Assembly: GCF_029537375.1 (NCBI RefSeq)
Contig: NZ_CP120679.1
Location: 3,701,501-3,765,500, forward strand
Reading direction: 5' to 3'
Source: Bacillus sp. HSf4
Lineage (GTDB): Bacteria > Bacillota > Bacilli > Bacillales > Bacillaceae
Length of the DNA stretch: 64,000 bases
Part shown: piece after piece, positions 35,165 through 45,094 of the stretch
How the letters are laid out: the number at the start of each line of letters is the position of its first letter
Position numbering within the stretch: the stretch's first letter is position 1
Made by a program: the position numbers and the translations under genes
The notes under the pieces: model-generated
What the model saw: only the letters and a program-made list of their open reading frames with translations
What the model was told of the DNA's origin: nothing
Database searches by the model: none

Positions 35165-36444
35165 CGGTCTTCCTCCCGGTTTCTGAATTCGATTGCTCTG
35201 GCATGGGCTTCAAGCCCTTCCAATCTGGCGAAGGCTGCGATTTTTTCAGCGTTTTCCGCAAACGCTTCCTTGCTGTATGAAATGATGCTGGATCGCTTTT
35301 GAAAGTCTGTGACATTGAGCGGGCTTGAAAATTTGGCCGTTCCGTTTGTCGGCAGCACATGGTTCGGGCCCGCAAAATAATCACCGACAGGTTCGGAACT
35401 GTAGCGCCCCAGGAAAATGGCGCCTGCGTGTCTGATCTTCCCTAGCAGCGCCTCAGGGTGAGCCGTTAAAATCTCCAAGTGTTCAGGAGCAAGCTCGTTC
35501 ACCGCAGAGACCGCATCATCAAGCGTATCTGCAACATAAATGCGGCCGTAGTCCTCAATCGACTGACGGGCAATCTCTTTTCGCGGCAGACGCTCAAGCT
35601 GCTGCTCGATCTCTTGTTGAACCGCTTCGGCAAGCAGACGGGAGTCGGTGACAAGAATGCTTGAAGCCATTGTGTCATGTTCAGCCTGTGACAGAAGATC
35701 AGCGGCCACCTCCCGCGGGTCTGCCGTCTGATCGGCAAGCACCGCGATTTCGCTTGGCCCTGCAATCATGTCAATATCAACCTGGCCGAATACTTCCCGC
35801 TTTGCCAAAGCGACATAAATATTCCCCGGCCCCGTAATCTTATCAACGGGCAGAATCGTTTCCGTTCCGTATGCCAATGCCGCGATCGCCTGTGCACCAC
35901 CGATTTTGCACATTTCTGCTATGCCGAGCTCGGCCGCCGCAACCAAAACACCGGGAGACAATTTGCCGTCTTTTCCTGGCGGGGAGACGAGGACGATCCG
36001 CTTGACGCCCGCGACAAGTGCAGGGATCACATTCATCATGACAGATGATGGATAAGCGGCGGTCCCGCCTGGTACATAAACACCGGCTGAATCCAGCGGC
36101 GTGATCTTTTGGCCGAGCATCGTCCCGTCCTTCCGGTGATAAAACCACGAAGATGACAGCTGGCGTTCATGGTACTCTTTGATATTGAAGATCGCCGCTT
36201 TTAAGGTGGTGAGATCACTTTGTTTCAGCTTGCCGTATGCTTCTTCAATCTCCTGTGCAGAAACGCGGAAATCGGCAATATCGACTCCGTCGAACTGCCG
36301 GGTATAAGCAGAAAGAGCCGCGTCTCCATTTTTCTTCACTTCTTCAATGATCGCACAGACCGCTTTTCTCTGTTCTTCCGTCCCGGAGCTGATGGAACGT
36401 TTTAATGAAACAGCCGCGTTTCCGCTGATGGATATAATCTTCAT
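35161..36444 (-). CDS. hisD: Histidinol dehydrogenase HisD
   Basis: 427 aa. Zinc-binding and catalytic residues are visible in [32 protein letters not shown] (Gln-x-x-His) and APEHLEIL; the central [16 protein letters not shown] is the family signature. It oxidises histidinol to histidine in two NAD-dependent steps. Overlaps hisG by 4 bp. Confidence 0.98.
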   Translation of the reverse strand: MKIISISGNAAVSLKRSISSGTEEQRKAVCAIIEEVKKNGDAALSAYTRQFDGVDIADFRVSAQEIEEAYGKLKQSDLTTLKAAIFNIKEYHERQLSSSWFYHRKDGTMLGQKITPLDSAGVYVPGGTAAYPSSVMMNVIPALVAGVKRIVLVSPPGKDGKLSPGVLVAAAELGIAEMCKIGGAQAIAALAYGTETILPVDKITGPGNIYVALAKREVFGQVDIDMIAGPSEIAVLADQTADPREVAADLLSQAEHDTMASSILVTDSRLLAEAVQQEIEQQLERLPRKEIARQSIEDYGRIYVADTLDDAVSAVNELAPEHLEILTAHPEALLGKIRHAGAIFLGRYSSEPVGDYFAGPNHVLPTNGTAKFSSPLNVTDFQKRSSIISYSKEAFAENAEKIAAFARLEGLEAHARAIEFRNREEDR

Positions 36445-37082
36445 TTTGTCTTTTCCCCTTCCACAATGAGAGACAGCCGTGAAGCCATTTCATCGATCAC
36501 TTCATCCTTCATTCGGTAGCTGACAGGGTTTACGATCAACCGGGACGTGATCTCACAAATCTTTTCTGTTTCTACAAGACCATTTTCCCGCAAAGTCTGC
36601 CCCGTCGACACAATGTCAACGATCCTGTCGGCAAGGCCGATGAGCGGAGCGAGCTCAATCGAGCCGTTGAGCTTGATGATTTCCACCTGCTCTCCCTGTT
36701 CCCTGAAATAGCTTGATGCGACGTTTGGATATTTCGTCGCGACCCGCGGTGCAACTCCGCCGGCCGCCGCCAGAGGCAGGCCGGCCACAGCAAGGTGGCA
36801 TTTGCTGATTTTCAAATCAAGCACCTCATACACATCACGCTCTTCTTCAAGCATGACATCTTTGCCGGCGATTCCGACATCAGCCACTCCATGCTCAACA
36901 TATGTCGCCACATCCATCGGCTTGGCGAGAATAAAGCGAAGGTTTTCTTCAGGGACATCAAGAATCAGCTTTCTTGAATCATCGAATTCTTCCGGAAGCT
37001 GATAGCCGGCTTGCCGCAGCAATCCGGCGGCTTCTTCAAAAATCCGTCCTTTCGGCATCGCAATCGTCAATTCCTTATCCAT
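36441..37082 (-). CDS. hisG: ATP phosphoribosyltransferase catalytic subunit HisG (short form)
   Basis: 213 aa short-form HisG, lacking the C-terminal regulatory domain and therefore needing His[13 protein letters not shown] opens the protein, and [20 protein letters not shown] binds the PRPP phosphates. It catalyses the first committed step of histidine synthesis. Overlaps hisZ by 8 bp. Confidence 0.98.
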   Translation of the reverse strand: MDKELTIAMPKGRIFEEAAGLLRQAGYQLPEEFDDSRKLILDVPEENLRFILAKPMDVATYVEHGVADVGIAGKDVMLEEERDVYEVLDLKISKCHLAVAGLPLAAAGGVAPRVATKYPNVASSYFREQGEQVEIIKLNGSIELAPLIGLADRIVDIVSTGQTLRENGLVETEKICEITSRLIVNPVSYRMKDEVIDEMASRLSLIVEGEKTK

Positions 37083-38250
37083 GCTGTTCTTCCTTTCTGG
37101 CCCCGATAAAATAGGTTACATTTTGAAAAGATTTGGTCATCCGGTCGATATTTTCGATTCCCGCTAAATCCTGCACAACGACTTTTTTGCCTTTCAGCCG
37201 CTCTTCTTCGGCAAATTTGATCGCTTCCGCCCGCTGTTCTGTGCTGAAAATCACGACATCCATGTCTTCCTGCTCCTCGTCTGGGTTCAAAGCTTCCAGA
37301 AGCCTGTCGATCCTGATTCCAAAGCCGGTGGCCGCGGCCGGAGAGCCGAAATGACCGAGAAGCTGATCATAGCGGCCGCCGTTTCCGATTGGAAAGCCGA
37401 CGTTTTCGGCATAAACTTCAAATAAAATGCCCGTGTAATAGCTCATATGGCTGACCATGCTGAAATCGAGTTTGATATCATTCGTACATCCGTAGTCACC
37501 GAGCGTTTCCCAAAGCGTCTCAAGTTCTGTGATCGCATTTTTTCCTTTTTCGGAATCGACGAGCTGCTCTGCTTTGCCGCACGTTTCAATACCGCCCCTA
37601 AGCTTCAGCAGCTCAAGCAGTCTGCTTTTATCGATGGATGATAAATTCAGCGACTTCACATGCTCACGATAACCGACATAGTTCTTTTCATATAAATACC
37701 TTCTCAGCACTTGCGCCCTTTCTTCATTGCCCAATACCTCCATAAACAAAGCATCGGCAATGCCGACATGACCGATCGAGATTTTAAAAGAGGACAGCCC
37801 CGCCTTTTTCAGCGAGAAAATCACGAGTGCGATCACTTCGGCATCAGCGCTTGTCGATCCATCGCCGATCAGTTCGACCCCTACCTGTTCGAATTCAGCG
37901 GGGCGGCCGCCTTCGCGTTCCTGAGCCCGGAAAACGTTCGCCGCATATCCGACTCGGAGCGGATGGTTTTCTTTATGGAGCTTGGACGCCGCCACCCTTG
38001 CAATCGGTGTGGTCATGTCAGGCCTTAAAACAAGGGTTTTCCCCTCCTGATCCAGGAGCTTAAAAAGCTGCTGGTCTAATATCGCCGATTGAACACCGAC
38101 GGTATCATAAAACTCCAGCGTAGGCGTCTCTACAAACTGATATCCCCACAAAACCATAACCTCTGTCAAAGATGAACGCACCTTTTTCTTTGTTTCATAA
38201 AGTTCAGGCAAAGTGTCTCTCATGCCGTACGGTTTTTCGAACATAAACAT
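37075..38250 (-). CDS. hisZ: ATP phosphoribosyltransferase regulatory subunit HisZ
   Basis: 391 aa paralogue of histidyl-tRNA synthetase that lacks tRNA charging function. I start at ATG 38250 ([15 protein letters not shown], as in B. subtilis), with GGGGGTG nine bases upstream; the frame opens six codons earlier. [16 protein letters not shown] and [11 protein letters not shown] correspond to class II synthetase motifs 2-like regions. It activates and gives histidine feedback to HisG. First gene of the his operon. Confidence 0.96.
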   Translation of the reverse strand: MFMFEKPYGMRDTLPELYETKKKVRSSLTEVMVLWGYQFVETPTLEFYDTVGVQSAILDQQLFKLLDQEGKTLVLRPDMTTPIARVAASKLHKENHPLRVGYAANVFRAQEREGGRPAEFEQVGVELIGDGSTSADAEVIALVIFSLKKAGLSSFKISIGHVGIADALFMEVLGNEERAQVLRRYLYEKNYVGYREHVKSLNLSSIDKSRLLELLKLRGGIETCGKAEQLVDSEKGKNAITELETLWETLGDYGCTNDIKLDFSMVSHMSYYTGILFEVYAENVGFPIGNGGRYDQLLGHFGSPAAATGFGIRIDRLLEALNPDEEQEDMDVVIFSTEQRAEAIKFAEEERLKGKKVVVQDLAGIENIDRMTKSFQNVTYFIGARKEEQHG

Positions 38251-38312
38251 ATACACTTGCACCCCCATATACGCTAGAAGGAATATTCCGAATCCTTTAG
38301 TTCGCTAATATG

Positions 38313-38340
38313 ATAATATGCTAACAGATAAAAGAATCAA
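38313..38340 (-). promoter_or_regulatory. Candidate his operon promoter
   Basis: On the minus strand TTGATT (38335-38340), 16-bp spacer, TATTAT (38313-38318), about 60 bp before hisZ. No T-box sequence is visible in the leader. Confidence 0.5.
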
Positions 38341-38473
38341 AAGCAACAGATGATATTCAAATGGGCCATGGGGCTGGGCAATTCTTTCTTTTATTTCATG
38401 AACAGCTTGATGATATAATAAAAAAGGACTACTTATTTACGGTTAATCAGCATTGTATGAACAGGAGATCGAT

Positions 38474-39205
38474 ATGAAAATTTTAAAAACGTTTTTTCTT
38501 ATTTTATTCCTTACAGCAGTCATGACCGCCGTTCTGATCCTGTTTTCTAGAGATGCGCTGAGCCCGCTGGCTGAGGGCATCAAAAATTTCCAAACAACTG
38601 TAGGCATTAAAACGAAGGAAACGAGCCGGGCTCCCCTGGACGTTCCCCTGATCAAACAAATGGATTCGCCAAAGCTTTACAACGGCTGTGAAGTTGCCAG
38701 CCTGGCGATGATTTTAAACTACAGCGGATATGATGTGACAAAGAATGAATTGGCTGAAAAAATCAAAAGGGTGCCGCTGCAATATGAAAACGGCTTGAAA
38801 GGAAATCCAAATGACGGCTTTGTCGGCGATATGGAAAACGGCCCCGGTCTCAGCGTCTACCATGGGCCGATTTATGATTTAGCCTCATCTTATGCAGGAG
38901 ACAAAGTCATCGACCTGACAGGAAACAGCCCTGAAGATATTTACGAACAGCTGAATAAAGGGAGACCGGTTTGGGTGATTACAACCGTTCATTTCAACAA
39001 GGTGAATGATATGGAGACTTGGGAGACGCCAAGCGGCAAAGTCGATGTGACTTACAGTGTACACAGTGTGGCGGTTACAGGCTATGATGAAAACTATGTT
39101 TATCTGAACGATCCATATGGCTATAAAAACCGGAAAACAGATAAAAGCAATTTTGAAAAGTCATGGAAGCAAATGGGCAGCCAGGCGATTGTGATTGCTT
39201 CCTAA
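38474..39205 (+). CDS. yvpB: YvpB, C39-like cysteine peptidase family protein with N-terminal anchor
   Basis: 243 aa from ATG 38474 after ACAGGAGATCGAT. One N-terminal hydrophobic segment (FFLILFLTAVMTAVLILF) acts as signal or anchor. The extracytoplasmic domain has the Peptidase_C39_2 layout: Cys72 in YNGCEVASLAMIL, His197 in TYSVHSVAVTGYD and Asp213 in LNDPYGY. A TATAAT box at 38414-38419 is the probable -10. Substrate unknown. Confidence 0.88.
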   Translation: MKILKTFFLILFLTAVMTAVLILFSRDALSPLAEGIKNFQTTVGIKTKETSRAPLDVPLIKQMDSPKLYNGCEVASLAMILNYSGYDVTKNELAEKIKRVPLQYENGLKGNPNDGFVGDMENGPGLSVYHGPIYDLASSYAGDKVIDLTGNSPEDIYEQLNKGRPVWVITTVHFNKVNDMETWETPSGKVDVTYSVHSVAVTGYDENYVYLNDPYGYKNRKTDKSNFEKSWKQMGSQAIVIAS

Positions 39206-39209
39206 CGGA

Positions 39210-39247
39210 AAAAACAAGCCTGCCGAGTCACCGGCAAGCTTGTTTTT
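39210..39247. terminator. Bidirectional terminator yvpB / GH18 gene
   Basis: AAAACAAGC-TGCCG pairs with CGGCA-GCTTGTTTT between the convergent genes, with A-run and T-run on the two sides. Confidence 0.85.
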
Positions 39248-39255
39248 AGGTTGTG

Positions 39256-40287
39256 TTATTCTGTTCCTTTTTGAACAGCCTGCCAGAAGGACTCGGATTC
39301 ATAACCTAATGAATATACCGAGCCCCCGGCTAGATGATCATCGTTTGTGAGGCGGCTTTTCATTTCTACCGTGTTTTCATTTTCATACCAAACGACATGC
39401 TGATGACGCTTCTGATCGACATAAGAAAACGTCATGGATGCTGTTCCGCTGTCATACTTCGGTTTGGCCCCCGTCTCATTTTTGAGCGTCCGAATTTCAT
39501 TCCATTGTTTCAATGTGTTGTTGCCTTGATCTGTTAAATCCCAATCATATCCGTACGATGGAATCCCCATGATCACTTTATCCGAGCTGATTTCTTCGAC
39601 TGCAAATTCGAGTGAGCTTTTGATCCAGCCCATGCTGCAGACAGATCCCGGCTCGCTCCAGCTGCCGTGTTCATCATATGTCATCACTTGTACAAAGTCG
39701 GCGGCGGCTCCGATTTTCCCGTAATCATAAGGCCAGCTCCAATCATCCTCCGGGTCATCGGCGCTTTTGGCCGGCACGGAAACCATCGTTTGGATTCCTT
39801 CCCTTTTTAAAATATCAGAGATGTATTGGATAAATTTCGTGTATCCGGATCGCTCTTCCGGAAAAACAGCTTCAAAATCGATGTTGATGCCATCATAGCC
39901 ATGCCCTTTAGCCAGGCTCACAAGCCGATCCGTAAAGCGTTTTCTGTTTGTTTCGTTTGTCATAACCGCGGAAGCTAAATCCCCGTCAAAATCTTGAATC
40001 GCTTCGTTGTAATTGGAGATCACAGCCCATGTCTTGATTTGGTGCTTTTCTGCAAAGGAGAGCTGGTTTTCAGGCGCTTCTCCTATGAGATTTCCCTTGG
40101 CATCAAAAGCGAATGTATCGGTGGCGATCGAATTGATATAGTCATGATATGCGGCCAGCGATTGATATGAAGCGCTGTCGCCAGTCGTATAGCCGACAAT
40201 CATCCTCTCCGCAGCATCCGCTTTCACATACGTCAGAAACACCAAAACAGTTGAAAAAGCGAGACATACCCACAATTTCTTTTTCAT
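39256..40287 (-). CDS. yvbX: Secreted glycoside hydrolase family 18 protein (YvbX-like)
   Basis: 343 aa from ATG 40287 (AAAAGGGG upstream). A signal peptide ends near KADAA (residue 26). The GH18 catalytic motif is intact: YDGINIDFEA with the acid/base Glu139 in DxxDxDxE form. MTYDEHG and GIPSYGYDW are further GH18 barrel motifs. It lacks LysM domains, unlike YaaH/YdhD. Family members cut beta-1,4-GlcNAc bonds in chitin or spore cortex. The B. subtilis symbol is from memory of length and sequence type. Confidence 0.85.
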   Translation of the reverse strand: MKKKLWVCLAFSTVLVFLTYVKADAAERMIVGYTTGDSASYQSLAAYHDYINSIATDTFAFDAKGNLIGEAPENQLSFAEKHQIKTWAVISNYNEAIQDFDGDLASAVMTNETNRKRFTDRLVSLAKGHGYDGINIDFEAVFPEERSGYTKFIQYISDILKREGIQTMVSVPAKSADDPEDDWSWPYDYGKIGAAADFVQVMTYDEHGSWSEPGSVCSMGWIKSSLEFAVEEISSDKVIMGIPSYGYDWDLTDQGNNTLKQWNEIRTLKNETGAKPKYDSGTASMTFSYVDQKRHQHVVWYENENTVEMKSRLTNDDHLAGGSVYSLGYESESFWQAVQKGTE

Positions 40288-40378
40288 TATCAAGTTTCCC
40301 CTTTTCTTTTTCCTCATTTTAACATGAAACAGGAGCCGGATTTTTAGGAGGAAGATGTCTTTTTTCAGACATTACAAG

Positions 40379-40416
40379 CTTGAAAACCCCTGCCGTCATT
40401 CAGCAGGGGTTTTCAA
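40379..40416 (-). terminator. Hairpin overlapping the yvoF end
   Basis: TTGAAAACCCCTGC pairs with its exact complement around a ten-base loop; the yvoF stop codon is inside it. T-run is weak. Confidence 0.65.
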
Positions 40417-40914
40417 ACGTTTTTCCATTTCTTCTTTTGTATAGATAAGCCGCATTGGATTGCCGCCGACAAACGCTCCGGGCGGAACATCTTTGTGGAC
40501 GAGCGTACCGGCGGAGATGACTGCGCCGTCGCCGATTTCAACACCGGGAAGGATCGTCGCATTCGCTCCGATCATCACTTCATCGCCGATTTTAACCTCG
40601 CCGAGCCGATACTCTTTGATTAAATATTCATGGGCTAAAATGGTCGTATTGTAGCCGATCACGGTGTTTCGTCCGACGGAAATTTTTTCGGGAAACATCA
40701 CATCAAGCATGACCATCAGGGCAAATGAGCTTTTTTCACCGATCTCCATTCGCAAAAAGGTCCGGTACAGCCAATTTTTGACCCCTAAAAAAGGCGTATA
40801 GCGCGCCGCTTGTATGACGATGAAATTTTTGACCACTTTGAAAAACGGAACCGTCTGATAGACGTGCCATAACGAATTGGCGCCTGACACCGGATAGCGT
40901 TTCGTTTTTCTCAA
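40396..40914 (-). CDS. yvoF: Hexapeptide-repeat O-acetyltransferase YvoF
   Basis: 172 aa from TTG 40914, whose bases overlap the ppaX stop (TTGA); this gives the length of B. subtilis YvoF, whereas the open frame runs 33 codons further upstream inside ppaX. Left-handed beta-helix repeats are visible: [20 protein letters not shown] and [20 protein letters not shown]. Such enzymes acetylate sugars or polysaccharides. Last gene of hprK-lgt-yvoD-ppaX-yvoF; some residues are near a hairpin. Confidence 0.9.
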   Translation of the reverse strand: MRKTKRYPVSGANSLWHVYQTVPFFKVVKNFIVIQAARYTPFLGVKNWLYRTFLRMEIGEKSSFALMVMLDVMFPEKISVGRNTVIGYNTTILAHEYLIKEYRLGEVKIGDEVMIGANATILPGVEIGDGAVISAGTLVHKDVPPGAFVGGNPMRLIYTKEEMEKRLKTPAE

Positions 40915-41558
40915 GTTGTTTCCACTCCAAGGATTTGAAGGAGGTCGCTCATTTTGCTGAGCATATAATCGGGGTGGTGCTTGGCAAGGCTTTCCTCTCC
41001 TTTTACCGTCCACGCGACACCCGCGGTTTTTGTTCCCGCATGTTTCCCCGCTAATATATCGTGGTAATTATCACCGATCATGATCGCTTCCGCGGGACGG
41101 CTGTCAAGCTTTGAAAGCGCGAGCAGCACCGGCTCCGGGTCCGGTTTTGGCCGCTCTACGTCATCAAGGGTCACTACCGTCTCAAAAAAAGCATCCAGAC
41201 CGGTAAGCTTTAGCCCCATGTTGACGGTATCCCGCAGCTTGGTTGTAACAATTCCGAGCTTGTATCCTTCAGCTCTCAGACGCTCAAGCGTCTCGTATAC
41301 CGTCTCATACTCTGTGACAAGCTCATCATGCATTTGATGATTGAATTCGCGGTACATCCTGATCATCTCATCTGTTTGATCCGGATGTATGCTGCTGAAG
41401 GTTTCATACAATGACGGGCCGATGAAACTTAGCACATCCTCCCGCTGATACCGGCCGGGTGCATAATGATCAAGCGTATGCAAAAACGACGCGATTATCA
41501 GCTCATTTGTATTGATAAGCGTTCCATCCAAATCAAATAAAACCGTATTAATTTTCAT
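40911..41558 (-). CDS. ppaX: Pyrophosphatase PpaX
   Basis: 215 aa HAD-superfamily hydrolase. [12 protein letters not shown] holds the nucleophile Asp9 and Asp11; [11 protein letters not shown] and [11 protein letters not shown] are motifs III and IV. In B. subtilis PpaX hydrolyses the pyrophosphate released when HprK works as a phosphorylase on HPr-Ser-P, which explains its place in the hprK operon. Overlaps yvoD by 11 bp. Confidence 0.97.
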   Translation of the reverse strand: MKINTVLFDLDGTLINTNELIIASFLHTLDHYAPGRYQREDVLSFIGPSLYETFSSIHPDQTDEMIRMYREFNHQMHDELVTEYETVYETLERLRAEGYKLGIVTTKLRDTVNMGLKLTGLDAFFETVVTLDDVERPKPDPEPVLLALSKLDSRPAEAIMIGDNYHDILAGKHAGTKTAGVAWTVKGEESLAKHHPDYMLSKMSDLLQILGVETT

Positions 41559-42495
41559 AGAAAGCCTCCTTTCTCCGAATGGAATATCCCAGTTTTTTCC
41601 ACAAACGCGATACGGCGATTGTCAGCAGCACCGCTGTCACAAGCCTGATCATTAGCAACGGCAAGACAGGTATGCCGAGCGGAATAAATACCAATGTGTC
41701 TTCGACAACAGCATGGCAGGCGACAAGAAAAATAAAGGCAAGCGTGACATCGCGTTTGCTGACGCCGTCTTCCTCAACGGCTTTGATCATGACACCGGCA
41801 CCATACGCCAGTCCGATCGTCAGCCCGGCGACCATTGTCATCGATGTGTTTTCTTTCATCCCGAGCATTCTCGTCACCGGTGCAAACCACTTTGAAAAAG
41901 TGTTTAGCCAGCCGAGATCCCGCATATATTGAATGATGATCATCAACGGTATCACAATGGCGGCAAGCTGAAGGATCCCCAGCCCCGCTTTTGTGACGCC
42001 CTCAAGCGCGATGTCAAGCCAGCCGGACGGAGCTGTGCTCTGCGCTGAAACGAGGCCGTATTCAGCCGCGTCCTGCCCGCCGTGCCAAACAAGATTGATG
42101 ATAACAGCGGCGAAGGCAGCGAGACCGATGCGGACGAGTAAAATGACCCATATTTTGATGCCGACCCTTGAAGCGACTGTCGATTCGATGATCAGGTTGT
42201 GGCAAAACGACAGCATGATCGCCAATATAAAGACCTCTTTAACCGTTAAATCAAGCGTCAAAATCCCGGCGATCCCCGCATACAGGTTGAGCATGTTGCC
42301 CAGCACAAGCGGTATCGCCGCTTTTCCCGAAAGACCGAAAATTCCCATAGCCGGAGTGATCATCTTGATCAGCCAGTCCATGACCGGTGTATGCTGAAGC
42401 AGGCTGACAATCAGTGTCACCGGAAAGATCACCTTGCCGAGTGTCCACGTCGTTTTCAGACCGGCTTCCAGTCCGGCTTTCAACGTTCCCTTCAT
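41548..42495 (-). CDS. yvoD: Nucleoside-recognition-domain membrane protein YvoD
   Basis: 315 aa with about eight hydrophobic segments and two Gate/nucleoside-recognition domains ([20 protein letters not shown] and [20 protein letters not shown]), related to SpmA/SpmB. AAAGGGGAGACAGC precedes the ATG. Transport role is suspected but no substrate is known. Third gene of the hprK operon. Confidence 0.9.
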   Translation of the reverse strand: MKGTLKAGLEAGLKTTWTLGKVIFPVTLIVSLLQHTPVMDWLIKMITPAMGIFGLSGKAAIPLVLGNMLNLYAGIAGILTLDLTVKEVFILAIMLSFCHNLIIESTVASRVGIKIWVILLVRIGLAAFAAVIINLVWHGGQDAAEYGLVSAQSTAPSGWLDIALEGVTKAGLGILQLAAIVIPLMIIIQYMRDLGWLNTFSKWFAPVTRMLGMKENTSMTMVAGLTIGLAYGAGVMIKAVEEDGVSKRDVTLAFIFLVACHAVVEDTLVFIPLGIPVLPLLMIRLVTAVLLTIAVSRLWKKLGYSIRRKEAFYEN

Positions 42496-42519
42496 TGCTG
42501 TCTCCCCTTTAATGACAAT

Positions 42520-43332
42520 CTACATCTCCTGGTATCGTTTAATCTCTCCGCCTTTCAAGCGTCTGAATAGAATCAGCGCGGCCGCGATGATAATCAGCAC
42601 GATTGAAATAACCTGCGCCATGCGCAGCGCTTCCGTCAGCATCAGGCTGTCCGTCCGAAGGCCTTCAATATAGTAGCGGCCGATAGAATACCAAATGACA
42701 TAGATTAAAAACAGTTCGCCCCTCTTTAAATTCGCTTTTCTTAAAAGAAGCAGAATCACAACACCCGTGAAGCTCCATAATGACTCATACAAAAACGTCG
42801 GCTGATAATATTGCCCGTTAATATACATTTGGTTGAGGATAAAATCAGGCAGGTGGAGATTTTCTAAGAACGCTCTTGAAACGGAGCCTCCGTGCGCTTC
42901 CTGATTCATAAAGTTTCCCCAGCGGCCGATGGCCTGGCCCAAAAGAATGCTGGGAGCCGCGATATCGGCAAGCTTCCAAAATGACAGGCCTTTTACCTTT
43001 GCAAAGATAAGTCCGGTCAGGACGGCTCCGATAAGACCGCCATGGATCGCAAGACCGCCGTTCCAAATCTGAATGATCTGGTCGGGGTGTTCGCTGTAGT
43101 AGCCCCATTCAAAAATGACATAGTACGCCCTTGCGCACAAAATCGCAATCGGGATCGCAAAAAGCACCAGATCGACAAACGTGTCTTTATGCAGCCCCCT
43201 CCGTTCGCCTTCTCTGACCGCAAGCCACAATCCCAGCAAAGCGCCGAGACCGATGATGATACCGTACCAATGTACGGCGATCGGCCCAAGATGGAAGGCA
43301 ATCGGATTCAAAGGTTCAATCGTTTCATTCAT
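42520..43332 (-). CDS. lgt: Prolipoprotein diacylglyceryl transferase Lgt
   Basis: 270 aa integral membrane enzyme with seven predicted helices. The signature [14 protein letters not shown] contains the essential Arg and Asn residues. It transfers diacylglycerol from phosphatidylglycerol to the lipobox Cys of prolipoproteins. Starts 12 bp after hprK (TAGGAGATGACAAT upstream). Confidence 0.98.
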   Translation of the reverse strand: MNETIEPLNPIAFHLGPIAVHWYGIIIGLGALLGLWLAVREGERRGLHKDTFVDLVLFAIPIAILCARAYYVIFEWGYYSEHPDQIIQIWNGGLAIHGGLIGAVLTGLIFAKVKGLSFWKLADIAAPSILLGQAIGRWGNFMNQEAHGGSVSRAFLENLHLPDFILNQMYINGQYYQPTFLYESLWSFTGVVILLLLRKANLKRGELFLIYVIWYSIGRYYIEGLRTDSLMLTEALRMAQVISIVLIIIAAALILFRRLKGGEIKRYQEM

Positions 43333-43343
43333 ATTGTCATCTC

Positions 43344-44276
43344 CTATTCTTCAAGCTCACCATCTTCAATGACATCCGCCAGTTTATGAGTGAATTGCTC
43401 CGCCGCGTTCAGACCCATACGCTTCAGCCTGAAGTTCATGGCGGCCACTTCGATAATGACGGCAAGGTTTCTTCCCGGACGGACCGGAATGGTCAGCTTT
43501 GGAATGTCAGTATCAATGATTTTCATTGTTTCCTCTTCAAGGCCTAAACGGTCGTATTGTTTTCCCTGCTCCCAAAGCTCAAGGCTCATCACAAGTGTAA
43601 TCCGTTTAAAACTTCTGACGGCACCGGCGCCGAACAACGTCATGACATTGATGATGCCGAGACCTCTGATTTCAAGAAGGTGCTCGATTAATTCAGGGGC
43701 GCTTCCGATCAATGTATCCTGATCTTCCTGCCTGATCTCAACACAGTCGTCTGCGACAAGACGGTGGCCCCTTTTGACAAGCTCCAGCGCCGTTTCACTT
43801 TTTCCGACGCCGCTTTTTCCAATGATCAGCACCCCGACACCGTAGACATCGACAAGCACGCCATGGATCGCAGTCGTCGGAGCAAGCTGGCTTTCAAGAT
43901 AATTCGTCAGGCGGCTGGTCAGACGCGTCGTCTTGAGCGGGGAACGCAGAACAGGCACACCGTTTTCTTCCGACGCTTCAATCAATTCAGGCGGGATCGG
44001 CAAATCGCGCGACAGAATGATCGCCGGTGTAATTTCCGTGCATAAAGAAAGCATCCGCTGTTTTTTGTCTTCCTCGGGAAGCTTCTCGAAAAAGGTGATT
44101 TCCGTTTTTCCAAGAAGCTGGACCCTCTCTTTTGGATAATATGTAAAATAACCCGCCATTTCAAGGCCCGGTCTTGATAAATCACTCATCGTGATCGGAC
44201 GGTTGATCCCTTCTTCTCCGCTGATGAGCTCAAGTTTAAATTTATCCATTACATCTTTTGTTCGAACTTTCGGCAT
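43344..44276 (-). CDS. hprK: HPr kinase/phosphorylase HprK
   Basis: 310 aa from ATG 44276 (AAAGGAGG upstream); the open frame begins 14 codons earlier. Walker A is GKSGVGKS at residues 153-160, and [15 protein letters not shown] is the family signature. It phosphorylates Ser46 of HPr and Crh when glycolytic intermediates are high and reverses the reaction with phosphate, controlling CcpA-dependent catabolite repression. First gene of the operon. Confidence 0.98.
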   Translation of the reverse strand: MPKVRTKDVMDKFKLELISGEEGINRPITMSDLSRPGLEMAGYFTYYPKERVQLLGKTEITFFEKLPEEDKKQRMLSLCTEITPAIILSRDLPIPPELIEASEENGVPVLRSPLKTTRLTSRLTNYLESQLAPTTAIHGVLVDVYGVGVLIIGKSGVGKSETALELVKRGHRLVADDCVEIRQEDQDTLIGSAPELIEHLLEIRGLGIINVMTLFGAGAVRSFKRITLVMSLELWEQGKQYDRLGLEEETMKIIDTDIPKLTIPVRPGRNLAVIIEVAAMNFRLKRMGLNAAEQFTHKLADVIEDGELEE

Positions 44277-44434
44277 GATGATTGCACCCTCCTTTTCTAA
44301 AGGTGAAGAACTTGACATACAGCTTTATTCTATCACTTTCAAAATAAACCTAAAACAATTTTTGCAGAAGGCGCTGCCGCCGCCTTTAGAAACATCGTTT
44401 TCCGGGCTTTCTTTCAGGCCGGAAAATCAGTAGT

Positions 44435-44953
44435 ATGAAAAGAGGAATGTTTAAAGGAAGTGAAGAGACCGTGGAATACAACATTCACGATACAACCGTG
44501 CTGAATGAGGACATCCTCTCCCCGGAGGAAAAAGAAACATGGGTCCTTTATATGAAAGTGCTGACAGCCGCGGGACTCGGAGACGTATCCGAATGGATGA
44601 AGCTCGATATCAGTATGCCGCAAATGAAAGTGTTGATGCTGCTCAACAATCATGGAAACTTGAAAGTCTCTGAAATTGCCGAAAAAATGGGCGCCTCCCT
44701 GTCAAATATGACCGGGCTGCTCAGCCGTCTTGAACAGGCAAACTTTATTAAAAGAACGCATTCCGCGCAAGATCGGCGTGCGATCGTCGTCGAATTAACA
44801 GAGGAAGCGAAAGATATTTTCCGAAGCTTATATCAAAAAGGGCACGAAAAGCTAAAAAAAGCGCTCCAAATGATGAATGAGCAGGAGAAAAACAAAGTGA
44901 ACGAAGGCCTTACCATTCTTGAAAAAGCGCTTAAAGCCAATCAGGAAGATTAG
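44435..44953 (+). CDS. MarR-family transcriptional regulator
   Basis: 172 aa from ATG 44435, or 160 aa from GTG 44471, which has a better-spaced AAAGGAAG. The winged helix is clear: LKVSEIAEKMGASLSNMTGL is the helix-turn-helix and RTHSAQDRRAIVVELTE the wing with the conserved D-R-R. It lies directly upstream of a drug exporter gene whose promoter carries a 27-bp palindrome, so it most likely represses that exporter until a ligand binds. Confidence 0.9.
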   Translation: MKRGMFKGSEETVEYNIHDTTVLNEDILSPEEKETWVLYMKVLTAAGLGDVSEWMKLDISMPQMKVLMLLNNHGNLKVSEIAEKMGASLSNMTGLLSRLEQANFIKRTHSAQDRRAIVVELTEEAKDIFRSLYQKGHEKLKKALQMMNEQEKNKVNEGLTILEKALKANQED

Positions 44954-44957
44954 GGAC

Positions 44958-44988
44958 AAGCTGCACCCGGCGCGGTGCAGCTTTTTTT
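44958..44988 (+). terminator. Terminator after the MarR gene
   Basis: AAGCTGCAC, eight-base loop, GTGCAGCTT in a T-run. Confidence 0.85.
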
Positions 44989-45003
44989 GTTGAAAAATCA
45001 CCT

Positions 45004-45070
45004 TTGACAAAACCATTTTTTTCTAAGATGATAAAATTAGTTCATTTTAAGTGAATTATTCACTTAAAAT
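45004..45070 (+). promoter_or_regulatory. Exporter promoter with 27-bp palindromic operator
   Basis: TTGACA at 45004-45009 and a GATGAT -10-like box at 45027-45032 (17-bp spacer). Just downstream, ATTTTAAGTGAAT (45044-45056), one T, and its exact complement (45058-45070) form a perfect 13+1+13 palindrome covering the expected start site. Likely operator of the upstream MarR protein. Confidence 0.8.
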
Positions 45071-45094
45071 TAATTAACAAGGGGGGAAAACACC

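Noticed and set aside
38251..38450. T-box leader for the his operon
   Set aside because: No T-box sequence (AGGGTGGNACCGCG type) and too little room for the structure.
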